A stretch of 64,000 nucleotides of DNA from Oncomelania hupensis (Eukaryota > Mollusca > Gastropoda > Littorinimorpha > Pomatiopsidae), in assembly GCA_036898135.1 (NCBI GenBank), contig JBAHVR010000323.1, positions 163,501 through 227,500 of the forward strand, written 5' to 3'. The notes beneath the pieces were generated by a model, which searched no databases, was not told the origin of the DNA, and worked only from the letters and a program-made list of their open reading frames with translations. Of this stretch, positions 33,691 to 46,905 are shown piece after piece (within the stretch, counting starts at the first letter, position 1; each line of letters opens with the position of its first letter). Both the position numbers and the translations under genes were made by a program.

Positions 33691-34319
33691 CGGTCTAGAT
33701 GCGCTGTGGCTAAAATTATATAAACAATTATGGAAAAGTTACACTTATTTCACACGAAAATAAACTAACTAACCTGGAATAAAACACATTGTTATTATTG
33801 TTTTGCTACTTATATAGCTATCTATCGGGCATCTGTTAGCCTAGTCTAGCCTAGCTGAACACGTACCCACGATGGCGCATGAAGAATCGAACTCAACGGT
33901 TCGTGGAAACAAATGGCCTCCCACACGGTAAAGGTCGGTCGACGAACTTCGGTCACTGGATCTCCGAATCAGTGAGAACTGATAGTCACTTCCACCTGTA
34001 GGTCTCTAGCTGATTCGCAGTGCACCTAAGGGTACCTCTCGGTATCATCCTTGATCGTTTTCCCTCAACCGGTTTGCCTTGCACCCGTAATGCCGTGTTG
34101 GATGACTGATGCAGCAACGTCCTCCTTGGTCGAAATCTCTTCTCATTGAAGATGTGTTCGTCTACTATCGGAGTCATGGAAACCCATTGTATGACGCAAT
34201 AGGTCTGTGACGTATGACACGACGACGTAAAAACACAGACTTTGGAATTCTATCAAGACTGAAAATCTTAAAGGTTCCTAAACATTGTTCATTATGAACA
34301 TGAAGAAAAACGAAAACGT
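33691..34319. other. Unassigned sequence
   Basis: No recognised motif or repeat. A 63-codon minus-strand frame (33986-34177) has no supporting feature. Confidence 0.3.
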
Positions 34320-34905
34320 TACATTACATTACATTACATTATTATTGCTTTAGGTCCAGCGGACTCTTCCGAGCCAAATCAGGACCGGACAACCCCCGAT
34401 CCGCATAAAAGATCTGCTGAAACAACCCTAGTGGTAAATCCGAAAGCTCTTCACCAGCCAGTCACTTTACAATAAAGACATCCCACGCAGGGGACGGCTG
34501 AGGCTTCACCCCAACTTATCGAACCCCCGTTTACAAAAACAAAATAGAATACAAACATCATTATAAATTATCAACAAAACACATACATATAAAATGCCTA
34601 CATTGCTAAATAATAACATCATCGGAAGCCCTAGTGACCACCTGGCAGAAAGCGTCCAATATTCCCAAGCTGGTCCAACATACCTCATACACAAACAAGG
34701 AGTCTTGTCCCGGAAGAGTTTTCAAGAAAAAAAGGTAGGAGACTGGTCTAGCGAAGAAGACGATAGTATAGCAGATTGATAGAAAAGAGCAGGAATGAGA
34801 AAGAGCAAATGGGAAAGACAGCGACAGTGGGAATTTAAAGCACTAAATTTCCAGAAAGTGGGGATACTATTTATACTGAAACCCCCGGCACCCCAACGGG
34901 GGTAG
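34320..34905 (-). mobile_element. Repeat family X, copy 2 (uninterrupted)
   Basis: Matches copy 1 at 14394-16488 without the LTR insertions, which fixes the element at about 565 bp. Its left end has ACATT pentanucleotide repeats (34320-34340), a tail for a minus-strand retroposon. A TATA-like word and a GC-rich start lie at the other end. Confidence 0.65.
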
Positions 34906-35174
34906 AAAGAAAAACGAAAACAAAGATGCACTGTTGCTGATCTGAAGAGGCGCCTATTTTCGCGACAGTAATCTTGGGAAGATTTTTCTTCAAAAATATT
35001 GTTAAAGTCCCAATTATTCTCAAAGCATGACCCTTCATGACCTTCCTGTCTAATTGTAAACACACAAGGTTAAGGTCACACATGTTCCTAAAATTAAAAT
35101 TTAAAAAACTGAAATATTATCTCAAATTCACAAATACTAAAATAGCACTACAAATCTAAATTATGATTCCGCCA
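34906..35174. other. Unassigned AT-rich sequence between repeat X and a LINE
   Basis: No motif recognised on either strand. Confidence 0.3.
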
Positions 35175-36295
35175 TCATTTGAATCTGTCCCGCCTGCTAG
35201 ACTTTTAACTAAAATTGAATCCTATGGTATCACTGGAAAGGTGTGTCAATGGATTAAGAACATTTTGACAGACAAAAGCACACACGGGTGAGAGTCGGCG
35301 ACAGTTTCTCTTCAGACGCTCCTGTGTTGAGTGGAATACCTCAAAGTAGCATTTTGGGTCCTGTTTTATTTACAAGTTTGATAAATGACTTACCAGATGA
35401 GGTGTCCAGCATCTGTGATTTTTTTTGCTAATGACACCAAAATCCAATGAGAGTTTTAAGTTACAGTTCAATAAAGATAATTTTGATAAATGGTCTGACC
35501 GGTGGTAACTTCATTTCAACGCTTCCAAGTGCAAGATACTAAATATTATCAATATTGATAGAGTTAAAATTTGATAAACATATTAATATTGCAAAGGCAT
35601 ATAAAATGCTTGGGATTATCCGGAGATCTTCTCCTGCCTTGATAATGATACACTAACATACCTGTACAAGACACTTGCCAAACCTCATGTAGAATATGCT
35701 AATGCTGTATGGTCGCCACACTTGAAAAGACAGTCGTCAGCGATTGAAAAATGCAGCGATGAGCGACCAATTTGGTTAAATCCTTGAGAATTTGCCTTAC
35801 GTAGACAGACTAAAGAAACTGTCTTCCAAGTTTGAAATTTAGAAGAATTAGAGGTGATCTTATACAAACTTATAAAATATTAAAAAACATAGACAAGTTA
35901 AATCTAATACATTCTTTAAATTGTATTTTGAACGCAATACTAGAAACTCAGAAAGATTTTTTTTAAATCCAGCACTGTCATGCTAAGAAAAGAAAGCACT
36001 ATTTTAGCCATAGAATTGCCCAATTCTGTGACAAACTACCATTACATGTATTTAATAAGAAAAAAGCTAACCTCAACACCTTTTAAAAATCTTCTGGAAA
36101 AGATATGTTTAATTGTGAATTGAAAATGTGAATTTAATGACTGATGGTTATTTTTAGTTTAATTCCCTGAACAACTGCAAACCTAACCGACAATTTAATG
36201 TCATAGAGAAACAGGGACATTAAAACAAAAGCTGCGAGGCTAATATTAACATAGTCCCTTCGAACTGAACTGAACTGAACTGAACTGAACATATC
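35175..36295 (+). mobile_element. CR1/Jockey-like LINE, degenerate RT end with GAACT tail
   Basis: Broken frames give SVPPARLLTKIESYGITGKV, a degenerate catalytic box (FANDTKI in place of FADDTK), RRIRGDLIQTYKILK, and FCDKLPLHVFN near the end. The 3' tail is GAACT repeats at 36259-36290. Many stops; long dead. It lies just upstream of the gene copy B exon 3 block. Confidence 0.75.
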
Positions 36296-36490
36296 AATAA
36301 CGTGGTTTTAAAAGAGGTTGTACGTGGTTTTTATTAAAGCTCAGTCTTACATTTTTTTTGTGGTGGGGCAACGCTGACTGTGAATTTGAATAGGATCTGT
36401 GACGCTGAAATGTGTCATTTCGGGGCCCTTTAACTGTGCGCGGCCAGTGCTGTGTTTGTACAATCTGACTTTTTAAAACTTCTTCTTCAG

Positions 36491-36620
36491 ATACACGAGT
36501 TTATAACTGCCACACCACAGACTGGGTGAATGGGTTGAATGGGTCTTTCACCTACAGACCGTCAGTCTACTACAGGGAGATCATAAAGAACATGATAAGT
36601 TACTACGACCACAAAAGTGG
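36491..36620 (+). CDS. Gene copy B, exon 3 homologue
   Basis: Same acceptor context (cttcttcag) as copy A and a strong donor (gtaagt at 36621). It has 130 bases, phase 1 in and phase 2 out, with 42 full codons and no stop. It shares DT, the cysteine at the same spacing, FTY and the YD near the end with exon 3 of copy A. It has three more residues and an added NGS glycosylation motif. Because both exon 3 copies go from phase 1 to phase 2, joining them in one mRNA would shift the frame. They are therefore either mutually exclusive or belong to two genes. Exons 1 and 2 of copy B were not found. Confidence 0.62.
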
Positions 36621-36655
36621 GTAAGTGACTATGTATGGTTCGTTATCCGTCTATT

Positions 36656-36658
<3 letters not shown>

Positions 36659-36739
<81 letters not shown>

Positions 36740-36741
36740 CC
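36659..36741 (+). repeat. CT microsatellite
   Basis: CT repeats with few interruptions, followed by a C run. A shorter CT stretch lies at the same place after copy A exon 3 (about 14166-14200). Confidence 0.9.
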
Positions 36742-37227
36742 CCACCCCCCCCCCCAGAAATCAAGCTGCTATACAGGACCTTTTATGAAGAATTGTTGCA
36801 CCCGAGCCTCAAGGAACTTCTCAAACTTGCTTGGAAACTCAAATATATCCATTATCGAGCTTTCCTATCCAGCAACTGAGTAAAACCAGAAATAATAATG
36901 GATGCTGAGTCCAGAGTATGTTGTGTCTTGACAATGGAGAGGGTGGGAGGTGGTGGAGATGGTAGGGAGGAGTAATGTGAAGGTAATTATAGTCTATGCC
37001 GCCATGTTGAGCAATGACTAGCACACGTTTGCTGCAAACCGTTTATATTATTTTGTTCCCTTATTATACTTTGAGAATATTTATATAAAAGACTGCAACA
37101 TAATTGGTGCAGGAAGCATTCAAGTTTTGTGGGCACTTTACTGCTATACTGATGTTGGCTATTTGATATTTTCATGCTTCGTATTTGTGCACGGTAAGCA
37201 ATTGCTCTGATTGATTAGACAACGCTT
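36742..37227. other. Intron sequence of gene copy B
   Basis: No recognisable element between the CT tract and the LINE start. Confidence 0.35.
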
Positions 37228-37404
37228 GTGTTGAAGATCAGTCACCTGAACATTGCCAGCCTGAACGCTAAAGTACCAGACCTTTCAGTGTTTTTGCGGA
37301 ATACTGATCCTAAATTTCATCTCTATGGCATTACAGAGTCGCGGCTTAGTTCTCAAATGTGTGACTTTTTAATAAGTATTCCAGACCAAATTATTATTAG
37401 GCTT

Positions 37405-39155
37405 TGTCACCGCCACGACTCTCTCCGGGCAGACGCCACAAACAGACAACTTCCACACGCAGACAACCCAGACAGAATGGCGATTTCCCGCAGACGTGAA
37501 GGGATGAAACACAACAATTATATATACAACTTTCAAGCTATTCATTCATTCATACCACACACTCATACACATACAACATTTACACATGAAACGAGAAAAA
37601 TGGGGATGGAACAATCAATGGGTTGATGAACAATGAAATGGAATGTCAGATGAACGAGGGTTGCTAATCAACCACGTCTAAATAACGACTGTGCACTGCA
37701 AATGTCCGAACACAGGGGGGGTCGAGTATCAAGAGGGGGACAACAAAGAACAAGCCGACCTGATAGTAGGGCGTCCCCGTTGATGTCTCTGAAAGTAGCT
37801 GCCCCTCCTCGTGACTGTCACCGGACTGTCGCTATGGAATCCAGGCGTAGTGGTGTCGCCACTCCCTCCCACCGCTGACGATGATGATGATGATGATGAC
37901 GCTGTAGTTGCGGCAGCCCTGCCACCGTCGACGCCTCCCAGCCTAACTCCTCCAGTCGGCTAACACTGTGACGTCGAGGCCAGGTACTATACACAGACGT
38001 CACAACCGCCGCGGAAAAGGTGGGGTTGTGGAACAATGAAGATGTACACACCAACACGGACGAGGACGAACGGGTTGTGATGATGATGCTGGGTCCACAC
38101 GACCAAATGTCGTCGTCACTCCGTGTCGAGCTGATGAGTACGACGAACTTCGAAGACCCTCGAACAACGAACTTTCGAAGACCCTCGCACAACGAACTTT
38201 CGAACCTGCAACATGCTTGTGCTATTGTTAATGTCATGTCCACTCGATTCTGTCCCCCTCCCTCCTCACACTCTTCCCCCCTTACTACACTAATTCCTGT
38301 ATCTTGAGGAAGCGCCACTGCTGTCCACTTCACTTCCCTTGACTACTATTACTGTCTCTTGTAATCAAACACATAATTAAAAAACTAAATGACATTATGA
38401 ATGCGTGAAATGAACAATGCTGCAAATGAATACATGTAATCATCAACACATTATCCATCTTGAGCAACCGCAACCTCAACAACAGCAACCACTTCCATCC
38501 TACCTTCATCACACTTCACCCTCATTCTCCCTCCTTCAGTCGCACTCTTCCTTCGTCTGCCTCTCCCCAGTGCAACCATCCTTCCCCCAGCCTCACGCAC
38601 AGCTATCGTTCAACACCCCAACAGCCGGCCATCGGTCATTAGCACAGTAAAGGAAGATAACACCATCACACTTACCCACATGGCTCGAATGTAAAGTACC
38701 TGTAGCTAGCCCTTTCCACTGCTCGCCTACACAGTACTCCAAGTAAGGTATCCAGTGCGTAGTAATTCCTGTTAGTGGACCACCTCTACACTAACTTACC
38801 ACAACACACAAACTTAGTTATTTGCTCTACACTTCCTTGAGCTTGTTACCAAAACCGTAACATTTCCCACTAGGTTTTCTTTTAGAACCAGTTATCATTT
38901 ACGTTAACAACTGTCCCAACCTTACTTCCAGAACAATATACCCAGAGACACAAGACCACAGGTCTTCCCTGTTACTCTGCAAAACGTGTTCTGACTACAG
39001 TGAACACATTCCAAAACTGGCTGGCCGAACTATGCTGTTCAAAATCACGCTTTCCACGCATAACCAAACATACGACAGCGCGCAGTTACTACCCCAACTC
39101 ATTAACTCTCCACCCACACTTTCTACCCGGTTTCATCACAGGCTGCCCTGTGACA
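37405..39155 (-). mobile_element. Solo LTR, family B-related (1,751 bp), inserted in the LINE
   Basis: Starts TGTCACCGCC and ends CCCTGTGACA, with target duplication GGCTT at 37400-37404 and 39156-39160. Internal words match family B in minus orientation weakly. Open frames within (for example 37818-38333) are not considered genes. Confidence 0.78.
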
Positions 39156-39274
39156 GGCTTGATGCCCAGATTTACGGTGAAAGTGGTGTTGCAGTTTACA
39201 TTCATACATGTATTTATCATTTCATCGTAAGTAGGCAAAACTTGGAATACGTAAATATTAAATGTGTTTGGCTA

Positions 39275-39442
39275 TAGTTGAAGAGGTGGTATGACAACAT
39301 TCGAGAATGGACTGGCTTGACACTGAGCGATGCCATCAGGGTTGCTAAAGACAGAGAAAGATGGAATACACTGGTTACACGATCATCTGTGGTGCCCCAA
39401 TGACCTCCGAATTACGGGATAGGATAGAATAGGATAGGATAG
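39275..39442 (+). mobile_element. RTE-like LINE 3' fragment with 11-bp target duplication
   Basis: 168 bp of the RTE 3' end with a TAGGA tail, flanked by GTGTTTGGCTA at 39264-39274 and 39443-39453. It is inserted in the LINE frame after KCVWL. Confidence 0.85.
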
Positions 39443-39787
39443 GTGTTTGGCTAGAGCTGGAGCATACAATCACAACTTCGCCTGTGTTTGTGTGTATACT
39501 GTACAGGAATCCAGCTGCTACGATTTTTTTTTTTATAACAAACTTGTTTTATTTACAAATCATGCATGTTCACAATTTATATTTCTAATTCATAATGCAT
39601 TACATTTACATATAATTGTCTCTCTCGTTTAGCAGTAAAAGCATAATTATACAATTACAATTCAAACCATGTACAGTTACAAAATACTTAGACATAATAC
39701 ATATTTTAAAGAAATAATACAAAAACTGCGAGTCCTACATGCAGATTTGTTTGTTACGATTTTAGATAGAAAGAAGCAAGAAAGGAA

Positions 39788-39856
<69 letters not shown>

Positions 39857-39918
39857 ATGGAGGGTATCAATCCATATAACATTCCGTGTGGAAACGAAGC
39901 AGACTCTTCAATAAACAT

Positions 39919-42900
39919 TCAAAATAAAGATTTATACGCGTGCCATGCTAGTGAAAAATTTTCATACCTCATGTTAATATTTGCAATATATCTTTCAATG
40001 GCGTACCTCTTGTTCATAACAGATTTATATGCAGGAAAGAACGGCAATTGTTTTTCAAGTTTGCATCTATAAATATATGATTTCGCCAACATTATTAATA
40101 AATCCAACACTTCATCAGTTTTTACATTTCGGTCACATGCAAATATAACTAGATGTTCGCTAAAGCGGAAAGCACAGGCATTATAACACTTCTCATTTAT
40201 CTCTGTTTGAAAATTCAGCCAAAACGTCTGAACAATCGGACACTGCCAAAAAATGTGTTGAATATTTTCTCGCGCATCATTACAAAAACTACAGTTAGTA
40301 CTATCCCCTAATCCCATGCTTGCTAAAATTACATTCGTCCCTAAAATCCTTTGAATAATCCTAATCTGTAACCACTTTAAACTAATTTCAGAAATTTTTT
40401 GTACTTTCCTAAATATAACTTTCCACTCTACCCGACGTTCTAATCTATTGTCCCAGCTATTACAACACTTTGGATCTACATTATCCTGAATCAAACTATC
40501 GTAAAACTGTTTTGCGCCTCTACAGCTAGCGTATATCAGTCTCAGCACAGTACCGACGTTATGATCAATAAAATTAACATTAGCCGTGTGCATTCCGTTC
40601 ATGCGAAGATATTTGGCAACAGCATTAATACAGCCATTGTATGCAAGAAAATTCGTGTTTATATTATATTTTGCAACGAACAACTCATATGACAAAAAAA
40701 TACCATTTTCATCGAGAAGTTTACCAATATTATAAACATCCACAATTAACCATTCTCGGTAGAAAACAGGCATGTTCCGAATTAAAATATTATTATTGCA
40801 AAACAATGGTTCCGATGCAACATCTTCAACACATTCAACATTCACCTTTTTTCCTAGTGTTTCATATGCATTAAAAACATCACACCAAAATATGTTAACA
40901 TTTTTATCTTTATCATAAAAACATGTACCCAGTTTATCCAAGAAATGTACTTTACCATACAATAACTTAATTATGTGTGTCCATTTATGCTGAGACGTTC
41001 TTAATTTTCTGATCCATGTTAATTTTAGAGCATTCATATATTGACGTACATCAGGTATTCCTATACCACCTTCAGCAATACTCTTAACAGACGATTTTCT
41101 ACCAATTCTATCGTTCTTTCTGTTCCAGACAAACTGAAAAATACTTTTCTGAATTGAACTTACAAGATCATCAGGCGGATTTGGCAATAAAAGCCACAGA
41201 TAAATAATTTTAGACAAAATCAACGATTTCAGAATTGCAACACGGCCCAAAGGCGTCAACATTCGTTTCAACCATGTTCTGTACAGGACTTGAATTTCCA
41301 AATATTTGTCTTCGAAGTTTTTTTTTACACACTCCTTCAGGTCATTCGTGAACCAAATTCCAAGTATCTTAAAATATTCCGGATTCCATTCCATGCGCAA
41401 ATGTGGCACGTAGACAGTTCGTGAATTTTTCATAGCCCCTAGCCATATGGCACTGCTTTTTTCTGTATTTAATACTAAACCTGAGACAGTTCCAAAACGT
41501 TCAAGAGTACTTATTGTTTCCATAAAAGACTTCTCATCACCTTCAAGCATAACTTCCGTATCATCAGCGTATTGAGAAATCTTATTTTCAATATCACCGA
41601 TTGTAATGCCTTTAATATCATCGTTTTGTCTAATCATTATTGCCAGAATTTCAACACACATAATGAATAAATAGCAAGAAACTGGATCTCCCTGTCTACA
41701 GCCCCTCTGCACATGGAACTACGGTGTTAAACCTCCATTGACGGTTACAGTAGACTTAATATTGCTATAAAAGGCTTCAATCCATCTGACAAAATCAGGG
41801 CCACATCCAAACGATTTTAGCACCTTAAACATGAAGTTCCAACTAAGAGTGTCAAATGCCTTTTCGAAATCTAAACATAGCAACAAACCAGGTTTATTGT
41901 GTACTTGCAAATAATCAATCATATCATAAATTAAACGAATATTATCACCTATATATCTGTTTTGCATAAAACCAGTCTGGTCTTCACTAATAATAGATGG
42001 TAGTACTTGCTTCAGCCTATTAGCAATACAAGATGAACCAATTTTATAAACCACATTTAACAATGAGATGGGCCTCCAGTTTTTAATATACACCCTAGGT
42101 CTATCCCCTTTTGGAATACAAACTATTACCCCCTCTTTTTGTGTTGAGGACATTTCCCCCCGTCTAAACCCTTAATTAAGCGACCTAACAACAAATACCC
42201 CTAACTTATTCCAAAAAACTTTAAAAAATTCTGCTGTAAACCCATCACTTCCTGGACTCTTTTTATTAGACATGTGTTTGAGAGCAGAGGCTGCTTCCAA
42301 TAAAGTTATCTCCCCCTCTAAAGATGATTGTTCCTGCTCAGAAAGGGTGGGTATATTATTAACAAGACTCGATATATCACAATCAGTAGTTTCACATTGA
42401 CGATATAAATTTGAATAAAAACCATTTACTTCTGTTCCAATTTCAACGTCATCTATAATAATCGTTCCCCGAGTCTCTAATTTATTTATTCTTTTATTTA
42501 CATAATTCCGCTTTTCAAGAGAACAAAAATAAGAAGTTATTTTTTCACCGTCAGCTGTCCATCTTGCCCTAGAGCGGAGCAAAACTCCTTCCATTCTATA
42601 TTCCCTTAGAGAGACCAATTCACGTTTACTAGATTCTAATGCATTTTTTTCATTGTCACTTGTTAGATTTCTTATCTAGCTGTTGTATTATGGTCTCCAA
42701 CTGTTTCTCCTTTTCAATATTCTTCTTCTTGTACATAGTTGCATAAGATATGGTTTGTGCTCTAATTTTCATTAATAAAGTGTCTAAAAATAACTGGTCA
42801 TTAATTACAAACTGTAGTTGATCAAGAGGGATGCTTAGCAAGTTATCACGTAAGTACGGAGTAGCTGCATATTCTTCAATAACATTACTTATTACTATAT

Positions 42901-43697
42901 TAATTTCATCTAAGTATTTTTTATCTTTGAGCAACGAACTGTTAAATTTCCAAAGACCAGGTTTCCTTACTGCTTCCTTAATAACTATTGATAAAGAAAT
43001 CATTGAGTGGTCAGTTCTGTACCCGGGGAGTATATCTGCATCTACGGAAAAATTCATGAGTGCTTCTGAAATAAGAAAGAAGTCTAATCTACTTTGCTGA
43101 AGTGGGTTATGTCTTCTCCAAGTATATCGGGTTAACTCTGGATTTAGTTCTCTCCAGACATCTATCAAATCTAGGTCTATCATTACTTCATTAACTTTCT
43201 CCTGAGCTCTAGTATTATTATTATGTTTATAGTTATAACAGTCAAGGGAAAAATTTTGAACCAAATTCCAATCTCCTCCAATAACAATATAATCAAATTT
43301 AATTTTTTTGAATACGTTTGCATAAATTCTCATAAAATGCTGGGTCATCCCTGTTCGGACCATATAGGCTGAGGATCAAAAAGTCTTTATCTATTACTTT
43401 CATGGATAATAAAATATAATTACCTTCTACATCCTTCTGAATTTCATTTAGTTTAAATTCAAAGTTATTGTTAAAGAGCACAGCAACACCCCGAGCACTA
43501 GAACTGTAAGATGCAAAATGACAAGTGTATCCCCATTCAGATCTAATATAATTTTCTAATTTGGGATCAAAGTGAGTATCTTGCAAGAGATAAAGAGAAT
43601 AGGCCTTTGATCGTAAATAGTGGAAGACATCCCGGCGCTTCTTACTATCTGCGAGACCCTGACAATTCATCGACAGAACTTTTAAACAGTCACACAT
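39919..43697 (-). pseudogene. L1/Tx1-like ORF2 (endonuclease plus reverse transcriptase), lightly damaged
   Basis: About 1,260 codons. The endonuclease (43697 to about 42950) shows MNCQG, QDTHF, YGPN, SRLDFFLIS and TDHSMIS. The RT (about 42300-41300) shows GSDGF, RPISLLNVVYK, DQTGF, LDFEKAFD, RGCRQGDP and the catalytic YADD. The C-terminus has CSFCNDARENIQHIFWQC, a CCHC-like motif usual for L1. Damage: frameshifts near 43330 and 42656 and in-frame stops near 42170 and 41716. The 1,000-residue remainder is intact, including a 597-codon open stretch. Confidence 0.88.
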
Positions 43698-44176
43698 CGA
43701 AATGTAAACAAAACATTAAGCTACAGACCTGAAGCATTTGCGTGAACAGCGAGTAGAGACTTTCTTTTTTAAAGCAACTATTCAGACAGTATGAAAAAAG
43801 AATGTTCTTACACAAAACATGATAGACATATACATTTGCACAGTTACAAAGCATATTATGAAGCCCCATGGTCAAGATCAGTAAAAAGTTTACAATAGCA
43901 ACCAAAAGAAGAACAAAATATATGAACAAAGTTATATAAAATAATATTAAGTTGAGCATCACTGCGACAGCTCTGCAGGTGACAATTAATATTATAATTT
44001 GTGTATATAGCAGACTATTTCAATAGTTAATTCCATGTATTCCAAACAGTCAGACAACAACAAACATAAATAAATAAATAAAATTAAAAAAAAAAAAAAA
44101 CTCTGTTTTAGACTACATAGCTCATAGCCCAAGATTTTCATTAATATTAAAATACAAAAAATACAAACATTTTAAC

Positions 44177-44229
<53 letters not shown>

Positions 44230-44253
44230 AGAGGGAGGGAGAGAGATAGACCG

Positions 44254-44297
<44 letters not shown>

Positions 44298-44687
44298 TGT
44301 GTGTGTATGTGTGAGAGTGTGTGTGTGTGTGTATGCATGCGTGCGTGTTATTTGTGTTACTACATACAGGAGACTACTACAATTGTTGTTTACATTTACA
44401 TTGATACGAAAGACAAGTAATCAATGATTTGACAATAATGATTGATACGAAAAGCAATAATGATTGATACGAAAAGCAATAATGATTCAACATGTTTCTA
44501 CAAGGCCACACCATCATCATCAGCAGCAGCACGACCATCCACACAAAAAACGAAGTACTATTTTTTCTGGTTATATTCGTTCTTTCTAACAAAATTTAGG
44601 TAGAAAATACATTAAAAAGTCAAGGCCCTGCACACCGTCATTTCAACTTGGCATAATAATAATAATATATCGATAATAATAATAATG

Positions 44688-44752
<65 letters not shown>

Positions 44753-44771
44753 TAATAATAAAAATAATAGC

Positions 44772-44835
<64 letters not shown>

Positions 44836-44850
44836 GTAATAATACTACTA

Positions 44851-44928
<78 letters not shown>

Positions 44929-45524
44929 TAATGTAAACTTTAATAATTAAATCAAATATTAATTTTTAAACTTAATTATATAAATTCACATTTAGCACAT
45001 TCAATTATTATTCAATGCTATACAATGATGTACATGTGAACTCATTATAAACAATTAGATTACAATTATTACCCCCAGGCAATGCCGGAGTGGGGGGGGG
45101 GGAAGGAGAGGGTGGAAACACCACATAGGTGGAATAATCACACACAAACATGAATGATACATTAGCCAGCACATCAACAAGCCTGACAATGTTCACCTTC
45201 ATAATCACCATCGAAATAACGAAAAACATCAAAAACATACAATGACATACAAAGGCCCCTAATTTTGCGAAGTTCTTTATCATCACAATCGTGGTAACTG
45301 TCTTGTATCTAATTCCTTCTTTACAAATACATATATATATCTAAATGTATTCCTTATTTTGCGGCGAGTACACAGAAGAAAAAAAAAATATATATATATA
45401 TAAAACAAATCAAAGATACAATGTATACGTGTTTCAAATGTCCATAGAAACAATTACACCAAGACAATTGGCTAGTAATAACTACAATAATATTAACTAT
45501 AAACCTGGAATTTTTACATTTTAC
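43698..45524 (-). other. Unusually long inter-ORF region of the L1/Tx1-like LINE
   Basis: 1.8 kb between ORF1 and ORF2. It holds a CG/GT/GA compound tract (44176-44340), an A run (44087-44100) and a long AAT tract (44654-44928). No protein is recognised. Confidence 0.6.
44654..44928 (+). repeat. AAT microsatellite
   Basis: About 90 units with few interruptions. The poly-Asn frame is an artefact. Confidence 0.95.
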
Positions 45525-46905
45525 TTAAGTCTTACTTGTGAAAATGTCGCTCGACTGGCTGGATTGAGACTCCTTTTCTTCAGATGCTTTTTCATTGTTC
45601 ATTATTATTTCAGTCAATTCACCACCCCTACACTCATTTTCATCGTCATCGTCAACTTCGTCATCATCACACATCTCACTTCCATCATTGTCCTCAAACT
45701 GCTCCTTAGATTTAACGGTAGCATCAAAAAACGACTGTGACAACGATACCTCTGATTCCTGTTGCTCAAAGTCTACAACAACATCATCACCCGGGCTCCA
45801 TGCGCTCTCCGTAGTCTGCGACCGTCCGGCCACACCACGCATATGGGATGCTCTCCCTCTACCACGGACATACAACCCGCGGTCGTTTTGGGACGGTTGA
45901 CGCCGTAGTCTAGCACTTGACCCTTCGCCCACTTCCGTCATCGTTGTGGTCTGCTGCATCGGTTGCCCTGTTGCTCGCACTCGGTCTAAGGCACTGAAGT
46001 CACCTTCTTCAACAGCAACTACAGAATCGTCTTTTTTTCAATCTGCAGTACAGTTTTCCTCGGAAGGCCCAGGCGCTCTTCACCGCTTCATGCTGTTTCA
46101 TTTCTTTCAGCCTCTGCTTGTTGAGCTGCGTCAAGTCTTCATTAATATATATTGGGACTTTGAGATTCCGTAGATCCTTTTTCTTTCTGAAAATGTCAGT
46201 TATAGACCTTCTAGAGATCAGTCGCACAATGACAGGCCTATTCTTTCCTTTCTGGTACCGCCCAAGTCTGTGAGCGACGCTGATGTGGTTCAGAGAGAAC
46301 CCTTCTACTTTCAAGATATTCCGCACCAGCACAAACACCTTCCTTTCGGTTTCTTCTACTTTTTCTTTCTGTGAATCGTCGGCGAGGTTGGTGATGATGA
46401 TATTGTCTTTCCGTGTATATTGTTCAAGGGTGTTGTTTTTCTCCTTTTCTTTCTTAATGAGCTTTTTCAAAGTTTCTAGCTCATCATCCATTCCTTCGCA
46501 CCTCTTATGTAGTGTTTTCACCTCTCTCCTCAGTTCTTCGTTTTCATTACGAATTTCGAATATTTCTGTCAGGATTCTTTCAACTTTGGTGTTGATATTG
46601 CTGATTTGCTTGCCTGTCCCTTCGCCTTGATTAGCTGCATCCATGCTTGTGTCTTCTATGTTATCATCAGCCGTACTTGCTGTGTCACCAACACTGCTTT
46701 GCGGTTGCTGTCGTTGTCGCTGCTGTTTCTGTGTACTCGCCGCATACGTCGTTATTTTTTGTTGCGTACAATCTTCTTTGTTTTCTCCGTTTGCCGTCTT
46801 TCTCTTTTTGCTAGTCGATCTTTCTCTATGTTGTACATCTAGTTCTGCATTATCACTCGCCGGTCTTTTCTTTTTCTTGTCCTCAGTATTTCTCTTTCTT
46901 GTCAT
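45525..46905 (-). pseudogene. L1/Tx1-like ORF1 (RNA-binding protein), one frameshift
   Basis: About 460 codons. ATG at 46905 is chosen because the basic stretch MTRKRNTEDKKKKRP follows it; an upstream in-frame ATG exists at 46959. A long coiled coil (about residues 90-160, heptads rich in E, L and K) is followed by an RRM-like L1 ORF1 core: YTRKDNIIITNL, VAHRLGRYQKGKNRPVIVRL and VPIYINEDLT. The frame breaks in a T run at 46032-46038, after which the acidic C-terminal part continues from about 46010 to 45525. The protein would coat the element's RNA. The homopolymer frameshift could be a sequencing error. Confidence 0.82.
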
